The notes under the pieces are model-generated. The model saw nothing but the letters and a program-made list of their open reading frames with translations. It ran no database searches and was not told where the DNA came from. A DNA stretch of 64,000 nucleotides from Treponema sp. (GTDB lineage Bacteria > Spirochaetota > Spirochaetia > Treponematales > Treponemataceae), in contig JAFSJX010000098.1 in assembly GCA_017449285.1 (NCBI GenBank), positions 110,987-174,986 of the forward strand. Reading direction: 5' to 3'. How positions within the stretch are numbered: position 1 is the first letter of the stretch; every line of letters starts with the position of its first letter. The position numbers and the translations under genes are program-made. Positions 16,480 to 25,296 of the stretch are shown one piece after another.

Positions 16480-18294
16480 ATGAGGCGGATTGTTTTTTCT
16501 GTGATTGCGGCAACTGCGGGATTGTTTCTTTTTGCTGGATGCGACTGGTTGCTGCAAGATTATGCAAGTGAGGAAGGAGATAGCGTAAGCGGGACTCTCA
16601 TTGCGGCAAGCGGAACAGATTCTTGGTCATATTCATCTTCAAATGATACACACGAAGTGTCAACAGCAAATGCAAAACTAACCATCAGCGGGGCAAATGG
16701 TAGAACCCTTTACATGATGAAGACGAATCCGACAAAGACAAGAATTTCAAGCACATACACGCGATATGTTGAAAGCGCAACGGGATTCTCAAATCTTGAT
16801 AGCGGAGATGTTGCCGCCCCTACTTCGGGAACCGCACCGTCAAAACCCGGTGGGATTTCAATTCCGTGGATTTTTGGATTCGATGTGCAATCAAACGGCA
16901 CTTGTCTTTCTACGGAACTAAACGCAAAACTTAATCTAAATGCAATGACGGTTAGTGGCGCACGAGCAGCAACGCTTCCCGATTTAGAGCCATCTTTGGC
17001 ACAAACTTTTTCTGTTGGCGATACAAAGACAATTTATGTTGACAATAATTCGAGTATCTCCAGTTTTGTTCAAAAAAGTGCAACGCTCCGCGCAACAGGC
17101 ACAAATTGTTATGTTTGGGTTGTCGAAGGCTATTACGGAAATGTTACCTCTGGTGGTCAAAAAATCAACACATCTATTGCTCAAAGCATTGCCGATAATT
17201 TTGACAAAATCTACCCGATGGTAAAAAAGGTTTTTGGAGATGAATCGGACAAACTTATATACACAACGGACGGCAGTACGGTTACATCTTATCCAGCGAT
17301 GGAATCTTCCAGCGAGACTGGCACAAAGGTTAATATCGTCATTTATGATATTGGTAATGACTATAAGAGCGCGTCAAATCCGAGTGGCGGCACGGTCGGT
17401 TATTTCTATTCAAAAGACTATATTACGGGATATACGGCTAACACGAACAGTGTACTTGCAAAATCAAACCAAGGCAAATACTTCTATGTTGATGCCTATT
17501 ATGCGGCAAATCAAACGGCAATGGTTTATTCCACGCTCGCGCATGAATTTCAGCACATGGTCAATTTTGGCGTAAAAGTCATAAACAGCAATATGAAATT
17601 ATCTCCAGAAACATGGTACAACGAAATGCTTTCTATGCTCTGCGAAGACATGATGAAAGATTATTTGGAGAAAAATAATTCAAATTTTACTGACTGTGAT
17701 AGCCCGTTTGACCGTCTGCCCATGTTTTGCCGCCATTATTATGACACGGGGCTTGAATACAGAACGAGCGGTGTTACGAATGCTGTAATTTATTCGTATG
17801 CAAACAATTATGCCTTTGGCGCATGGCTTTTGCGCAATTATGGTGGAATCAGTTTGTTGAATCATATTTCTACAAATAATTATGTTGATATAGCTTCAAT
17901 TACTAACGCTACTAACGTTTCTATTGAAACTTTGCTCAAAGATTATACAAAGGCATGTCTTATTAATAAAAGCGATTATGGATTTAATAAATCGGTAACG
18001 CAGACTGCTTTCGTAGCGAATAGTTATTATTACCCGTTGGATGCAGTCAATTTGTGGAAATTGAGCAGCATTTTGGGAGCATCATATACCGAGTATCTAA
18101 ACAATCAGAAAACGTACAGCTCATATTATTCTTATAATGGTCCGGTTTGTTTTGGCTACAATGCTCAGGTTGAATTGCGCCCGTATGGATTTACGTTAGT
18201 GCGGGTTGGCACGATAAATTCTAATTCTGCTACGGTGCAATTCAACACGACAAATATTGACAACGCGCAGAAAACATATCTGCTGATACAATAA
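16480..18294 (+). CDS. M30 (hyicolysin)-like metallopeptidase lipoprotein
   Basis: Signal peptide with lipobox LFAGC; lipid-anchored. A central catalytic region has the zinc motif AHEFQHMVNF (HExxH, near residue 355), followed about 25 residues later by WYNEMLSMLCEDM, whose glutamate is the expected third ligand, as in M30 peptidases. The ~200-residue N-terminal region is Ser/Thr-rich and beta-like. A TATAAT (16448-16453) and GAGG lie upstream. Probably degrades host or environmental proteins. First of three plus-strand genes with short gaps. Confidence 0.75.
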   Translation: MRRIVFSVIAATAGLFLFAGCDWLLQDYASEEGDSVSGTLIAASGTDSWSYSSSNDTHEVSTANAKLTISGANGRTLYMMKTNPTKTRISSTYTRYVESATGFSNLDSGDVAAPTSGTAPSKPGGISIPWIFGFDVQSNGTCLSTELNAKLNLNAMTVSGARAATLPDLEPSLAQTFSVGDTKTIYVDNNSSISSFVQKSATLRATGTNCYVWVVEGYYGNVTSGGQKINTSIAQSIADNFDKIYPMVKKVFGDESDKLIYTTDGSTVTSYPAMESSSETGTKVNIVIYDIGNDYKSASNPSGGTVGYFYSKDYITGYTANTNSVLAKSNQGKYFYVDAYYAANQTAMVYSTLAHEFQHMVNFGVKVINSNMKLSPETWYNEMLSMLCEDMMKDYLEKNNSNFTDCDSPFDRLPMFCRHYYDTGLEYRTSGVTNAVIYSYANNYAFGAWLLRNYGGISLLNHISTNNYVDIASITNATNVSIETLLKDYTKACLINKSDYGFNKSVTQTAFVANSYYYPLDAVNLWKLSSILGASYTEYLNNQKTYSSYYSYNGPVCFGYNAQVELRPYGFTLVRVGTINSNSATVQFNTTNIDNAQKTYLLIQ

Positions 18295-18306
18295 GGAGTC
18301 TGTACG

Positions 18307-18648
18307 ATGAAAAAATCTTTGTTTATGCTGTCGGTGCTTTCGGTTTTTGCGATGGGATTTTTGTTCACTTCGGGGGCAAAGAATAAAATGGTTTCGGTAA
18401 AAGGGTATATCAATTATTACGGAAACGAGCCGTTTGCGACTCCCGCATTTAAAACAGATGAGGGGCAGATTTTTTCTATGTCTATAGAAGAAGGCGCGAA
18501 GTTTGCACTGGATGAAATTCTTGCCTTGCAAGGAAATTATCTTGAACTGACGGGCATTATCGAAGAAAATGAAGAACCAAGCCTTATTCCCACCAACGGC
18601 ACGATAACGATTCATTCATACAAGCAGGCAAAACAAAAGAAAAAATAG
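18307..18648 (+). CDS. Small secreted hypothetical protein
   Basis: 113 residues with an N-terminal signal peptide (MLSVLSVFAMGFLFTSGA) and a short beta-rich domain with VKGYINYYGNEPFATPAF and LQGNYLELTGII, similar to small OB-like periplasmic proteins. AAGGAG lies before the ATG. It follows the metalloprotease by 12 nt, so they are likely cotranscribed. Not further identified. Confidence 0.65.
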   Translation: MKKSLFMLSVLSVFAMGFLFTSGAKNKMVSVKGYINYYGNEPFATPAFKTDEGQIFSMSIEEGAKFALDEILALQGNYLELTGIIEENEEPSLIPTNGTITIHSYKQAKQKKK

Positions 18649-18658
18649 GAGGCAGCCA

Positions 18659-19531
18659 ATGCAGTTTTCTTCACTGACAGATTCTTACATGCTCGCAAAC
18701 GGGGTACAAATTCCGTGCATCGGATTTGGTACGTGGCAATCTGAAGACGGCGATGAGGCATACAATGCCGTAAAAACCGCGCTTCAAAACGGCTACCGCC
18801 ACATCGACACGGCGACCGCCTACGGCAACGAAAAAAGTGTTGGCGCGGCAATCAAAGATTTTTGCAAAGAAAACAATGTGCGCCGCGAAGATTTGTTCAT
18901 CACCACTAAACTGTGGAACGATGACCACGGTTACGAGGCAACACAGGCGGCCATCAAAAAATCATTGCAGTTACTCGGCGTTTCTTATGTTGACTTGTAT
19001 CTGATTCATTGGCCGAACCCGATTAAATTTAGAGATTGTTGGGCGCAGAAAAATGCGGAAAGTTGGAAAGCGATGGAAGAAGCATACAAGGCGGGGCAAT
19101 TGCGGGCCATCGGCATCAGCAATTTTTACGGTCGCCACATCACCGAACTAATGAAAACGGCAACCATCGCGCCTATGGTCAATCAGATTAAACTTTGTCC
19201 CGGTCAGACGCAGGACGCGCTTGTGGATTATTGCCGCCGTGCGAATATGGTTTTGGAAGCCTACAGTCCTTTGGGAACAGGCGGCATTTTTTCCAATCCG
19301 TTTATGCGTGAACTTGCCCAAAAATACGACCGCTCCATCGCACAAATCTGCATCCGCTGGAGTTTGCAACAAGGCTATCTTCCTTTGCCCAAAAGCGTTA
19401 CGCCGAAGCGCATTGCCGAAAACACGCGCGTTTTTGATTTTGAATTGGAAGAAGCGGACTGCAAAGCAATCGGCGAACTTGAAGGTGCGGAAATTAGACT
19501 TGCCCGCAATCCCGATGAGGCGGAATTCTAG
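18659..19531 (+). CDS. Aldo/keto reductase (2,5-diketo-D-gluconate reductase type)
   Basis: NADPH-dependent TIM-barrel reductase. The catalytic tetrad is visible: Asp and Tyr in HIDTATAYGNE, Lys in TTKLWND and His in LIHWPNP; the cofactor region includes PLPKSVTPKRIAENT. 290 aa, cytoplasmic. GGAGG precedes the ATG, 10 nt after the previous stop. Substrate not predictable. Confidence 0.9.
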   Translation: MQFSSLTDSYMLANGVQIPCIGFGTWQSEDGDEAYNAVKTALQNGYRHIDTATAYGNEKSVGAAIKDFCKENNVRREDLFITTKLWNDDHGYEATQAAIKKSLQLLGVSYVDLYLIHWPNPIKFRDCWAQKNAESWKAMEEAYKAGQLRAIGISNFYGRHITELMKTATIAPMVNQIKLCPGQTQDALVDYCRRANMVLEAYSPLGTGGIFSNPFMRELAQKYDRSIAQICIRWSLQQGYLPLPKSVTPKRIAENTRVFDFELEEADCKAIGELEGAEIRLARNPDEAEF

Positions 19532-19551
19532 TTTCATGGTCTTCTTTGCGC

Positions 19552-21288
19552 TTAAAAGTGATATTTTAACGCCAGTTCAAAATGGAAATTATGCGCGTAT
19601 GAATAACCACGCCATTTTCGCGTGTCTTCATTGTAACTTGGCTCATACGTGGGATTGATAATCAGGTTGTACAAAAATCCGTACTGAACGGAAAAATTTT
19701 TGAACACATAGCGCAGATTCTCAAAGCCCACGTAAAAATTCGCCTTAAACGCGGTAAAATAGCGCGCACCGTTGTATACGGTTTGTTCTGAATCCGCGTC
19801 CACGCTTTTGTAATACACATAATTGTTATCGGGATTGTTTCGCGCGATAAAGAATTTTTCGTACCCATGCGGACTGAACACAGTAAAAGAAAGGTACTGA
19901 CTGTTCCCGCCGTAACCGATTCCGCTACCCAGCCATTGTCCGCGATTTGTATAGCCTTGCGTAATCTGCCCGTGAAAGCCGAAATTGTAACCAGAACCAG
20001 ACCACATCTGATAATCCTGCGAACCTTCGGTATTGTTCCATTCAAACTGTAAAAGTCCGCGTATTTTTTTTGCCTTGGAAAGTTCCAGAGATTTTTTTAG
20101 ACCAACGGTATAGGTGATTGTATGCAGCGGATAACGCAGATATTCGTACAGTTTTAACCCAGATGCAAGAAAATCATCTACACCAATTTCGCCGTACAAA
20201 TCAAAACCGATTTTGGGAAATAGCCAATCCAACGTGAAAGAGGCTTTCTGGTCTTCACCTTCGCGCTTTGAAGTATCAACTGTGTTGCCGCTAAAGCCAG
20301 GATACGCATACGTCCAAAACGCATCACCCCATTTGCTCAACGTTACTTTTGTAAAACCAACCGTCAGCCCTGGCAAAAATGACGGCGAATAAGCGAAGGT
20401 AAATCCGGAGAACTGGTTGTGGTCATTTGAGTCATCGTTATCAAAATAGTCGGATTCTGAAAGATACCCTACCCATAGGCGCGTCTCAATGTCGCCGATA
20501 TACCAGCCAAAGTGAGGAATGATGATTTTTGTTCGCCGCAGACCAATGTCAAGTTTGGGAAACGTGGGCGCGTTGTTTGACAAGAGCAATGGATTTTGTG
20601 CGGCAGAGCCAAGCCAAATTGCTTCCGTACCGAAGCCGATGGTAAATTTGCGCCATGACCAGCGGATTTCCGTGTCGCCCCAATCAAAATTCCAGAATGA
20701 CGAATCACCAAACCGCTGAACCGCATCACATTGCCCCCACAAATAGCCGTAATCGGATGCTTTTCCTGCGTAGGTTTTTGTTTTGTATCCGTCAATCAGA
20801 TAATCGTAATCTTGATTCTGACTAAAGCTTATCTGCGGTCGGAATGAGAGCGTAAAGCCAAATCCTTCAATTCTTGCGCCCGCAGAAAGAGCCGTGTTGA
20901 AGCCTGTTCCTTGCCACAAGCCGCCGTCCATTTGCCCAAAGGGAGCCGTGGTATTATAACTGGAAAACCAATCTGTAGAGTATATTTTGTAGGAAAACGC
21001 ATTGTCAAATCCTTTGGTAAACCAGTTCCGCTCTTCTGTCGGGCGTTCCCAAATAAGTCTCCGTTTGCCAAGATTTTTATCCGACCACACATCTTTTGTG
21101 CCTTCTTCGTCAGTTACCGTCCAGCGGCTTTCTTCTAGCGTGCGATAATGTAAAAAATTGCGCTCAGTGTTGCCCGTCAGAGAAAGAAAATCGTAATACT
21201 TTTCCTCAACGGAATTCAGTGCTTCCTGCGCAAAAAAAGGCAATGCCGTCACAAAAAAAGCGGCGCATATCGCAAACGGTTTTTTCAT
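19552..21288 (-). CDS. Outer-membrane beta-barrel, Wzi-like capsule assembly family
   Basis: Signal peptide ending FFAQ; 578 residues rich in alternating aromatic strands and ending in phenylalanine, as outer-membrane barrels do. The stretch WLGSAAQNPLLLSNNAPTFP matches the Wzi signature in which an LLLSNN-Pro segment follows a Gly/Trp-rich strand. Wzi proteins bind capsule or surface glycan; in a spirochaete the role is uncertain. Its start overlaps the end of the ABC ATPase gene by 4 nt, so they are cotranscribed. Confidence 0.65.
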   Translation of the reverse strand: MKKPFAICAAFFVTALPFFAQEALNSVEEKYYDFLSLTGNTERNFLHYRTLEESRWTVTDEEGTKDVWSDKNLGKRRLIWERPTEERNWFTKGFDNAFSYKIYSTDWFSSYNTTAPFGQMDGGLWQGTGFNTALSAGARIEGFGFTLSFRPQISFSQNQDYDYLIDGYKTKTYAGKASDYGYLWGQCDAVQRFGDSSFWNFDWGDTEIRWSWRKFTIGFGTEAIWLGSAAQNPLLLSNNAPTFPKLDIGLRRTKIIIPHFGWYIGDIETRLWVGYLSESDYFDNDDSNDHNQFSGFTFAYSPSFLPGLTVGFTKVTLSKWGDAFWTYAYPGFSGNTVDTSKREGEDQKASFTLDWLFPKIGFDLYGEIGVDDFLASGLKLYEYLRYPLHTITYTVGLKKSLELSKAKKIRGLLQFEWNNTEGSQDYQMWSGSGYNFGFHGQITQGYTNRGQWLGSGIGYGGNSQYLSFTVFSPHGYEKFFIARNNPDNNYVYYKSVDADSEQTVYNGARYFTAFKANFYVGFENLRYVFKNFSVQYGFLYNLIINPTYEPSYNEDTRKWRGYSYAHNFHFELALKYHF

Positions 21289-22148
21289 TTTGATTCTCCT
21301 GCAGAATTCCTTGGTCCTAACAAGTCGCTCATTTCTTTTAAATGAGTGCGTGTATATTCTTCTCCGCTTTTAAGCATACTCGCAGGAACGCCATACGCCT
21401 TTTCCAAATCTTCGTTAGTCAGCACTTCGTCCGGCGTTCCTAAATCCATGTCGTGATTGGGGTACATCAACAAAACGAGTTCCGCATATTTGCGTGTCAA
21501 ATCAAGTTCGTGCATAGAAATGTAAATCGTTGTTCCCGTTTTTTTGACAAAATCCCGCAGATATGCAAGGCATTTTTCTTTCTGCGGCAGTTCCATTGCA
21601 AACATCGGTTCGTCCATAAAAATTGACTTGCTTCCATACAAAATGCTGAATGCCAGAAGGACGCGCTGAATTTCACCCTTGCTCAATCCCGTCAGCGGAT
21701 GGTTTAAGACATCACCCAATTCAAAAAGGTCGGTCACTTCCGAAAGCAAATTAGTATGCCCCTCTCGGATTGCAGGGGCATTTCCTTTGAGCGCGCCATT
21801 TTGATACACGTGATGCAAAAGTGATTCCACTTTTTCGTCAGTCTCAAATTCCATATTCTGATAGATGAACGATGCCAAAAGATTGCGCTGCTCTTCTTCC
21901 ATTGCGTTTGGATTTTGCCCCAACAGCAGAACGCTTCCTGTTGTAGGCATAAGCCGGCCGCTCGCCAAAAGCAAAAAAGTGGATTTACCGCAGCCGTTTG
22001 GTCCAACTAAATGCACAAAACCGCCTGGCAGCGCAAAAGAAATATGTTCCCACATTATCGGTGGCACAATTTGTTTGCCATTTTCGTCAACATCACCTTC
22101 TACTGGCGGATATGCAAAAGAAAGATTTTTCAGTTCCAAAAAATTCAT
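21285..22148 (-). CDS. ABC transporter ATP-binding protein
   Basis: Walker A GPNGCGKST, signature LSKGEIQR, Walker B SIFMDEP and H-loop ISMHELD are all present; 287 aa. An insert of acidic residues (EGDVDENGKQIVPP) lies before the first core strand. No permease is encoded next to it; the only partner is the outer-membrane barrel. It may work with a distant permease in envelope glycan or lipid transport. Confidence 0.85.
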   Translation of the reverse strand: MNFLELKNLSFAYPPVEGDVDENGKQIVPPIMWEHISFALPGGFVHLVGPNGCGKSTFLLLASGRLMPTTGSVLLLGQNPNAMEEEQRNLLASFIYQNMEFETDEKVESLLHHVYQNGALKGNAPAIREGHTNLLSEVTDLFELGDVLNHPLTGLSKGEIQRVLLAFSILYGSKSIFMDEPMFAMELPQKEKCLAYLRDFVKKTGTTIYISMHELDLTRKYAELVLLMYPNHDMDLGTPDEVLTNEDLEKAYGVPASMLKSGEEYTRTHLKEMSDLLGPRNSAGESK

Positions 22149-22154
22149 ACGAAC

Positions 22155-22183
22155 AGTGTACTGGAGATTAAAGGAAAATGCAA
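22155..22183 (-). promoter_or_regulatory. leaderless promoter of the ABC ATPase-Wzi operon
   Basis: Minus strand: TTGCAT (22178-22183), 17 bp, TACACT (22155-22160), 6 nt, ATG at 22148. Confidence 0.5.
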
Positions 22184-22283
22184 ATATACGGTAGGACTTT
22201 GCAAATACTGACTTTCGTGTTCTCCTGTAATCTTTCGGTAGTATCTTTTTTTATAATATGATATATTCAAGGTGGTTATGGAA

Positions 22284-23057
22284 ATGGGTATAAAAAGACT
22301 GTGCGTGCTGGGGGTAATGATGTTGTTTTCTGCGGGATTTGCACAGGAAGTAAATAACATTATTTCTCCTGAACACTTGGCGGAAGTGAGTCAAAAGGGT
22401 GTGTTGCATCGGGAAACAACGGAATTTTCTCTTTATCCAGACACTGAACTGGGAAAAAAAGCGATTATCACATGGGAAAAAGACGAAGAGCCTAACTATT
22501 CTGCGGAAAATCTGTATTACCTTAAAAAAGAAACGCTCAAAGAAAACAGCGCGGACAAACCGAATGCCGACACTTCGCTGGAAACAGTTGCCAAAGTTAT
22601 TCGCTCCATCACAAAGATGAAAGGAATGCAGTATTATTCCAACGGTGACAAAAAATGGGAAACACTGTATCACAAGGCATATATGGTGGAAGGCGAAAAA
22701 TCCAAAAAACCGATTGCTGACCAGACGGAAGGCAATGCTGACGGAAAAACCTATTATTGCCTTTTAGATGATAATTCTTTTGGCGATGGAATTTATCAGT
22801 TAGATTATCGGCAGTGCGAAAAAGAAGTGTCTCTGTGCCTGACCAATGTGGAAGCATTAAAAGTGGCAATGTTCAAGGGCGTAAAGCCGCGCTATATGAA
22901 AATCAATTTGGTCGTAACGGATATAGGCAATGCGTATTTGGTCTATATGGTGGTGCAGGCAAAATACGCACAGATTTCATTTTTGGAAAGCAGAATACGC
23001 CGTTCACTCGCCGCCCGTGTAGACGCGATTTATAATTGGTTCAAGTTTCAGTTTTAA
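22284..23057 (+). CDS. Secreted protein of the DUF6675 type
   Basis: Signal peptide LCVLGVMMLFSAGFAQ followed by a ~235-residue domain with YYSNGDKKWETLYHKAYMVE and a late LESRIRRSLAARVDAIYNWF segment, similar to spirochaetal periplasmic proteins grouped as DUF6675. Function unknown. Three candidate starts exist (GTG 22272, ATG 22278, ATG 22284); AAGGTGG at 22269-22275 is correctly spaced only for 22284. Confidence 0.6.
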   Translation: MGIKRLCVLGVMMLFSAGFAQEVNNIISPEHLAEVSQKGVLHRETTEFSLYPDTELGKKAIITWEKDEEPNYSAENLYYLKKETLKENSADKPNADTSLETVAKVIRSITKMKGMQYYSNGDKKWETLYHKAYMVEGEKSKKPIADQTEGNADGKTYYCLLDDNSFGDGIYQLDYRQCEKEVSLCLTNVEALKVAMFKGVKPRYMKINLVVTDIGNAYLVYMVVQAKYAQISFLESRIRRSLAARVDAIYNWFKFQF

Positions 23058-23111
23058 TGGCGGCAAAAAACAGACAGGAAGAGAACTGCATCGGTTTTTG
23101 GAGGACTGCAT

Positions 23112-24029
23112 TTGGAAACACAAACAAATTCATTTAAGTGTCACTTTTGTCCGCTGTGTGATGGAACGGGTTGCATTGGGGAAATGCCTGGTATGGGCGG
23201 CGTTCGTCGCAACGAGAATTTTCGTCTGAATTGCGATGGCTGGGAAGTGTGTCGTAAGGCGGATTTTACACTGATTGAACGATTTTTGAATGATACTCCT
23301 TTTGAACCAAAAATTCGGCTTGCGCCAGTGACGGGTGCGGTGGAAAATGTCGGCTTTGAGGATGAGCAAAGTTTTTACTACAGTCTGCTTTTTTCTGCAT
23401 ACAAAGCGGGAATCGGTCTTTCTGTGGGAGACGGAACGCCAGATATAAAACTTCAGTCGGGAATCGGTGCGGTCAAATGGTTGCAAAAACAGGAAGAAAA
23501 TATACAGGCGGCAGTATTTATTAAGCCCTACAACAATGACCGTATTTTTGAGCGCATCGAATGGGCAAAGCCAGTGGCAGAATTTATAGGCGTAGATATT
23601 GATTCTTACAATATCGTTACGATGCGGAATTTGGTCAGCCTTGAAAAAAAGACCGCCACACAACTCAAAGAAATCAAAAAACGTATTGCTGTACCGTTTG
23701 TCATTAAAGGTGTTTTTACCGATGAGGACATTAATTTGATAAAAGAAGTGCATCCCGACATCGTGTACGTTTCCAATCATGGCGGTCGGGTGGAAACGCG
23801 TACAGGAAGCACGGCAGAATTCTTGATGCAGCACACGCACGAATTGCAAAATCATTGCGGACAAATTTGGGTGGACGGTGGTATTCGTACCGCAGAAGAT
23901 GTGTTGACGGCAATGGCTTTGGGCGCAAAAGAAGTGCTTGTTGGCAGGCCGATTATCTCTGCACTTTGCAAAGGCGGCACTGAAGAAGTTTGTTCTGTGG
24001 CGGAAGAATTGCGCCATTTTTCACACTGA
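23112..24029 (+). CDS. FMN-dependent alpha-hydroxy-acid oxidase-like protein
   Basis: TIM-barrel flavoprotein: VIKGVFTDEDINLIKEV, YVSNHGGRVETRTGSTAEFL and QIWVDGGIRTAEDVLTAMAL reproduce the FMN-binding and active-site strands of the lactate-oxidase family. A cysteine-rich N-terminus (CHFCPLCDGTGCIG) is typical of the shorter anaerobic branch. Starts with TTG, supported by GGAGG 11 nt upstream. The TGA overlaps the hflX ATG by one base (TGATG). Confidence 0.8.
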   Translation: METQTNSFKCHFCPLCDGTGCIGEMPGMGGVRRNENFRLNCDGWEVCRKADFTLIERFLNDTPFEPKIRLAPVTGAVENVGFEDEQSFYYSLLFSAYKAGIGLSVGDGTPDIKLQSGIGAVKWLQKQEENIQAAVFIKPYNNDRIFERIEWAKPVAEFIGVDIDSYNIVTMRNLVSLEKKTATQLKEIKKRIAVPFVIKGVFTDEDINLIKEVHPDIVYVSNHGGRVETRTGSTAEFLMQHTHELQNHCGQIWVDGGIRTAEDVLTAMALGAKEVLVGRPIISALCKGGTEEVCSVAEELRHFSH

Positions 24030-25240
24030 TGATAGATTTCGCCAAAGAACAGGCTGAAAAAATCCGTGCGCTTTTAGTTGGCGCGCCTAAAGCCGATATT
24101 TCTGAACTGAAAGGGCTGACGGACACATTGGGCTATGAAATTGTCCGCACACATATTCTTTTGCGGCTTGAAGAAAATCCCGTGTACGGCTTGGGAAAAG
24201 GCAAGGCTTCTGAAATTGCCGCGCTTGCTACAGAATTGAACGCGGACATCATTATTTTTGATTTTGAGCTTTCCCCACGCAAACAGCGCAACTGGGAAAA
24301 ACTGGCAAAAATTCCCGTGATTGACCGGCAGGAAGTGATTCTGCGCATTTTTGCTGACCGCGCACAGACCAAAGAAGCCGTGTTGCAGGTTCAGTTGGCG
24401 CGGCTGGAATATTCGCTTCCTCGGCTGGCACATTCCTACGGAGATATGGCGCGGCAACGAGGTGGTAATTTTGGCGCAAAAGGTTCTGGAGAAACGCAAC
24501 TGGAACTAGATATGCGCCATGTCCGTGAAAAAATCGGTCAGGTTAAACGGCAGTTGGAGCAAGTAGTTCGCAACCGCGAAACTCAGCGCAAAAAACGCGA
24601 ACGGAATGCCCTGCCCGTCTGTGCGCTTGCTGGCTATACAAACGCGGGAAAATCATCACTTTTAAATGCGCTTACGGGCGCAGATGTGCTTGTTGAAGAC
24701 AAATTATTTGCTACGCTTGACCCTACTACACGAAAATTGCGCCTTATGACACAAGCGGAAAATACTACCACTGGTACGACAAGTGAAAACGATAATGTGC
24801 AAAGGTACGGCCGCCCTGCGGAAATTCTTTTGACAGATACCGTTGGATTTATTTCAAATTTGCCGCACTCGTTAGTCAATGCGTTTAAATCCACGTTGGA
24901 AGAAGCGCAGCATGCCCAGTTAATTTTGGTTGTGCTTGATGCAAGCGATGAAAAAGCCGAATCGCAGTATACAACCGTGGTCAAAGTATTGGAAGAAATT
25001 AGAGCGAATCATACTCCGCGCATTATCGTGCTGAACAAAATTGACGCGCTTTCAGACGATACAACACCCCTTGCCCGACTGACCGCGCTCTTTCCCGATG
25101 CCGTACAAGTAAGCGCAAAAACGCACGCAGGATTTGACTTATTATTTGCGCGTATAAACAAAGAATTAGGAAAAATCCGCCGAAATACAGCATCAATTTC
25201 TGCGCGGTCTATACAAAAGGATATAGTTTCGTTATACTGA
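24029..25240 (+). CDS. hflX: Ribosome-associated GTPase HflX
   Basis: N-terminal HflX domain (YGLGKGKASEIAALA; ERKQRNWEK-like ELSPRKQRNWEK; GAKGSGETQLELDMR) then a G domain with GYTNAGKSSLLN, DTVGFISNLPHSLVNAF and NKID. HflX rescues or splits stalled ribosomes. Start at ATG 24029, overlapping the previous stop. 403 aa. Confidence 0.95.
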   Translation: MIDFAKEQAEKIRALLVGAPKADISELKGLTDTLGYEIVRTHILLRLEENPVYGLGKGKASEIAALATELNADIIIFDFELSPRKQRNWEKLAKIPVIDRQEVILRIFADRAQTKEAVLQVQLARLEYSLPRLAHSYGDMARQRGGNFGAKGSGETQLELDMRHVREKIGQVKRQLEQVVRNRETQRKKRERNALPVCALAGYTNAGKSSLLNALTGADVLVEDKLFATLDPTTRKLRLMTQAENTTTGTTSENDNVQRYGRPAEILLTDTVGFISNLPHSLVNAFKSTLEEAQHAQLILVVLDASDEKAESQYTTVVKVLEEIRANHTPRIIVLNKIDALSDDTTPLARLTALFPDAVQVSAKTHAGFDLLFARINKELGKIRRNTASISARSIQKDIVSLY

Positions 25241-25296
25241 AATAGTCAGTGGGGACAATGCTTTTTTGCGTTGTTCCCATTTTTTTGAGGTAGTAG

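Noticed and set aside
23130..24017. 295-residue minus-strand ORF
   Set aside because: It is fully antisense to the FMN oxidase gene, rich in His/Arg/Cys as shadow frames are, and matches nothing.
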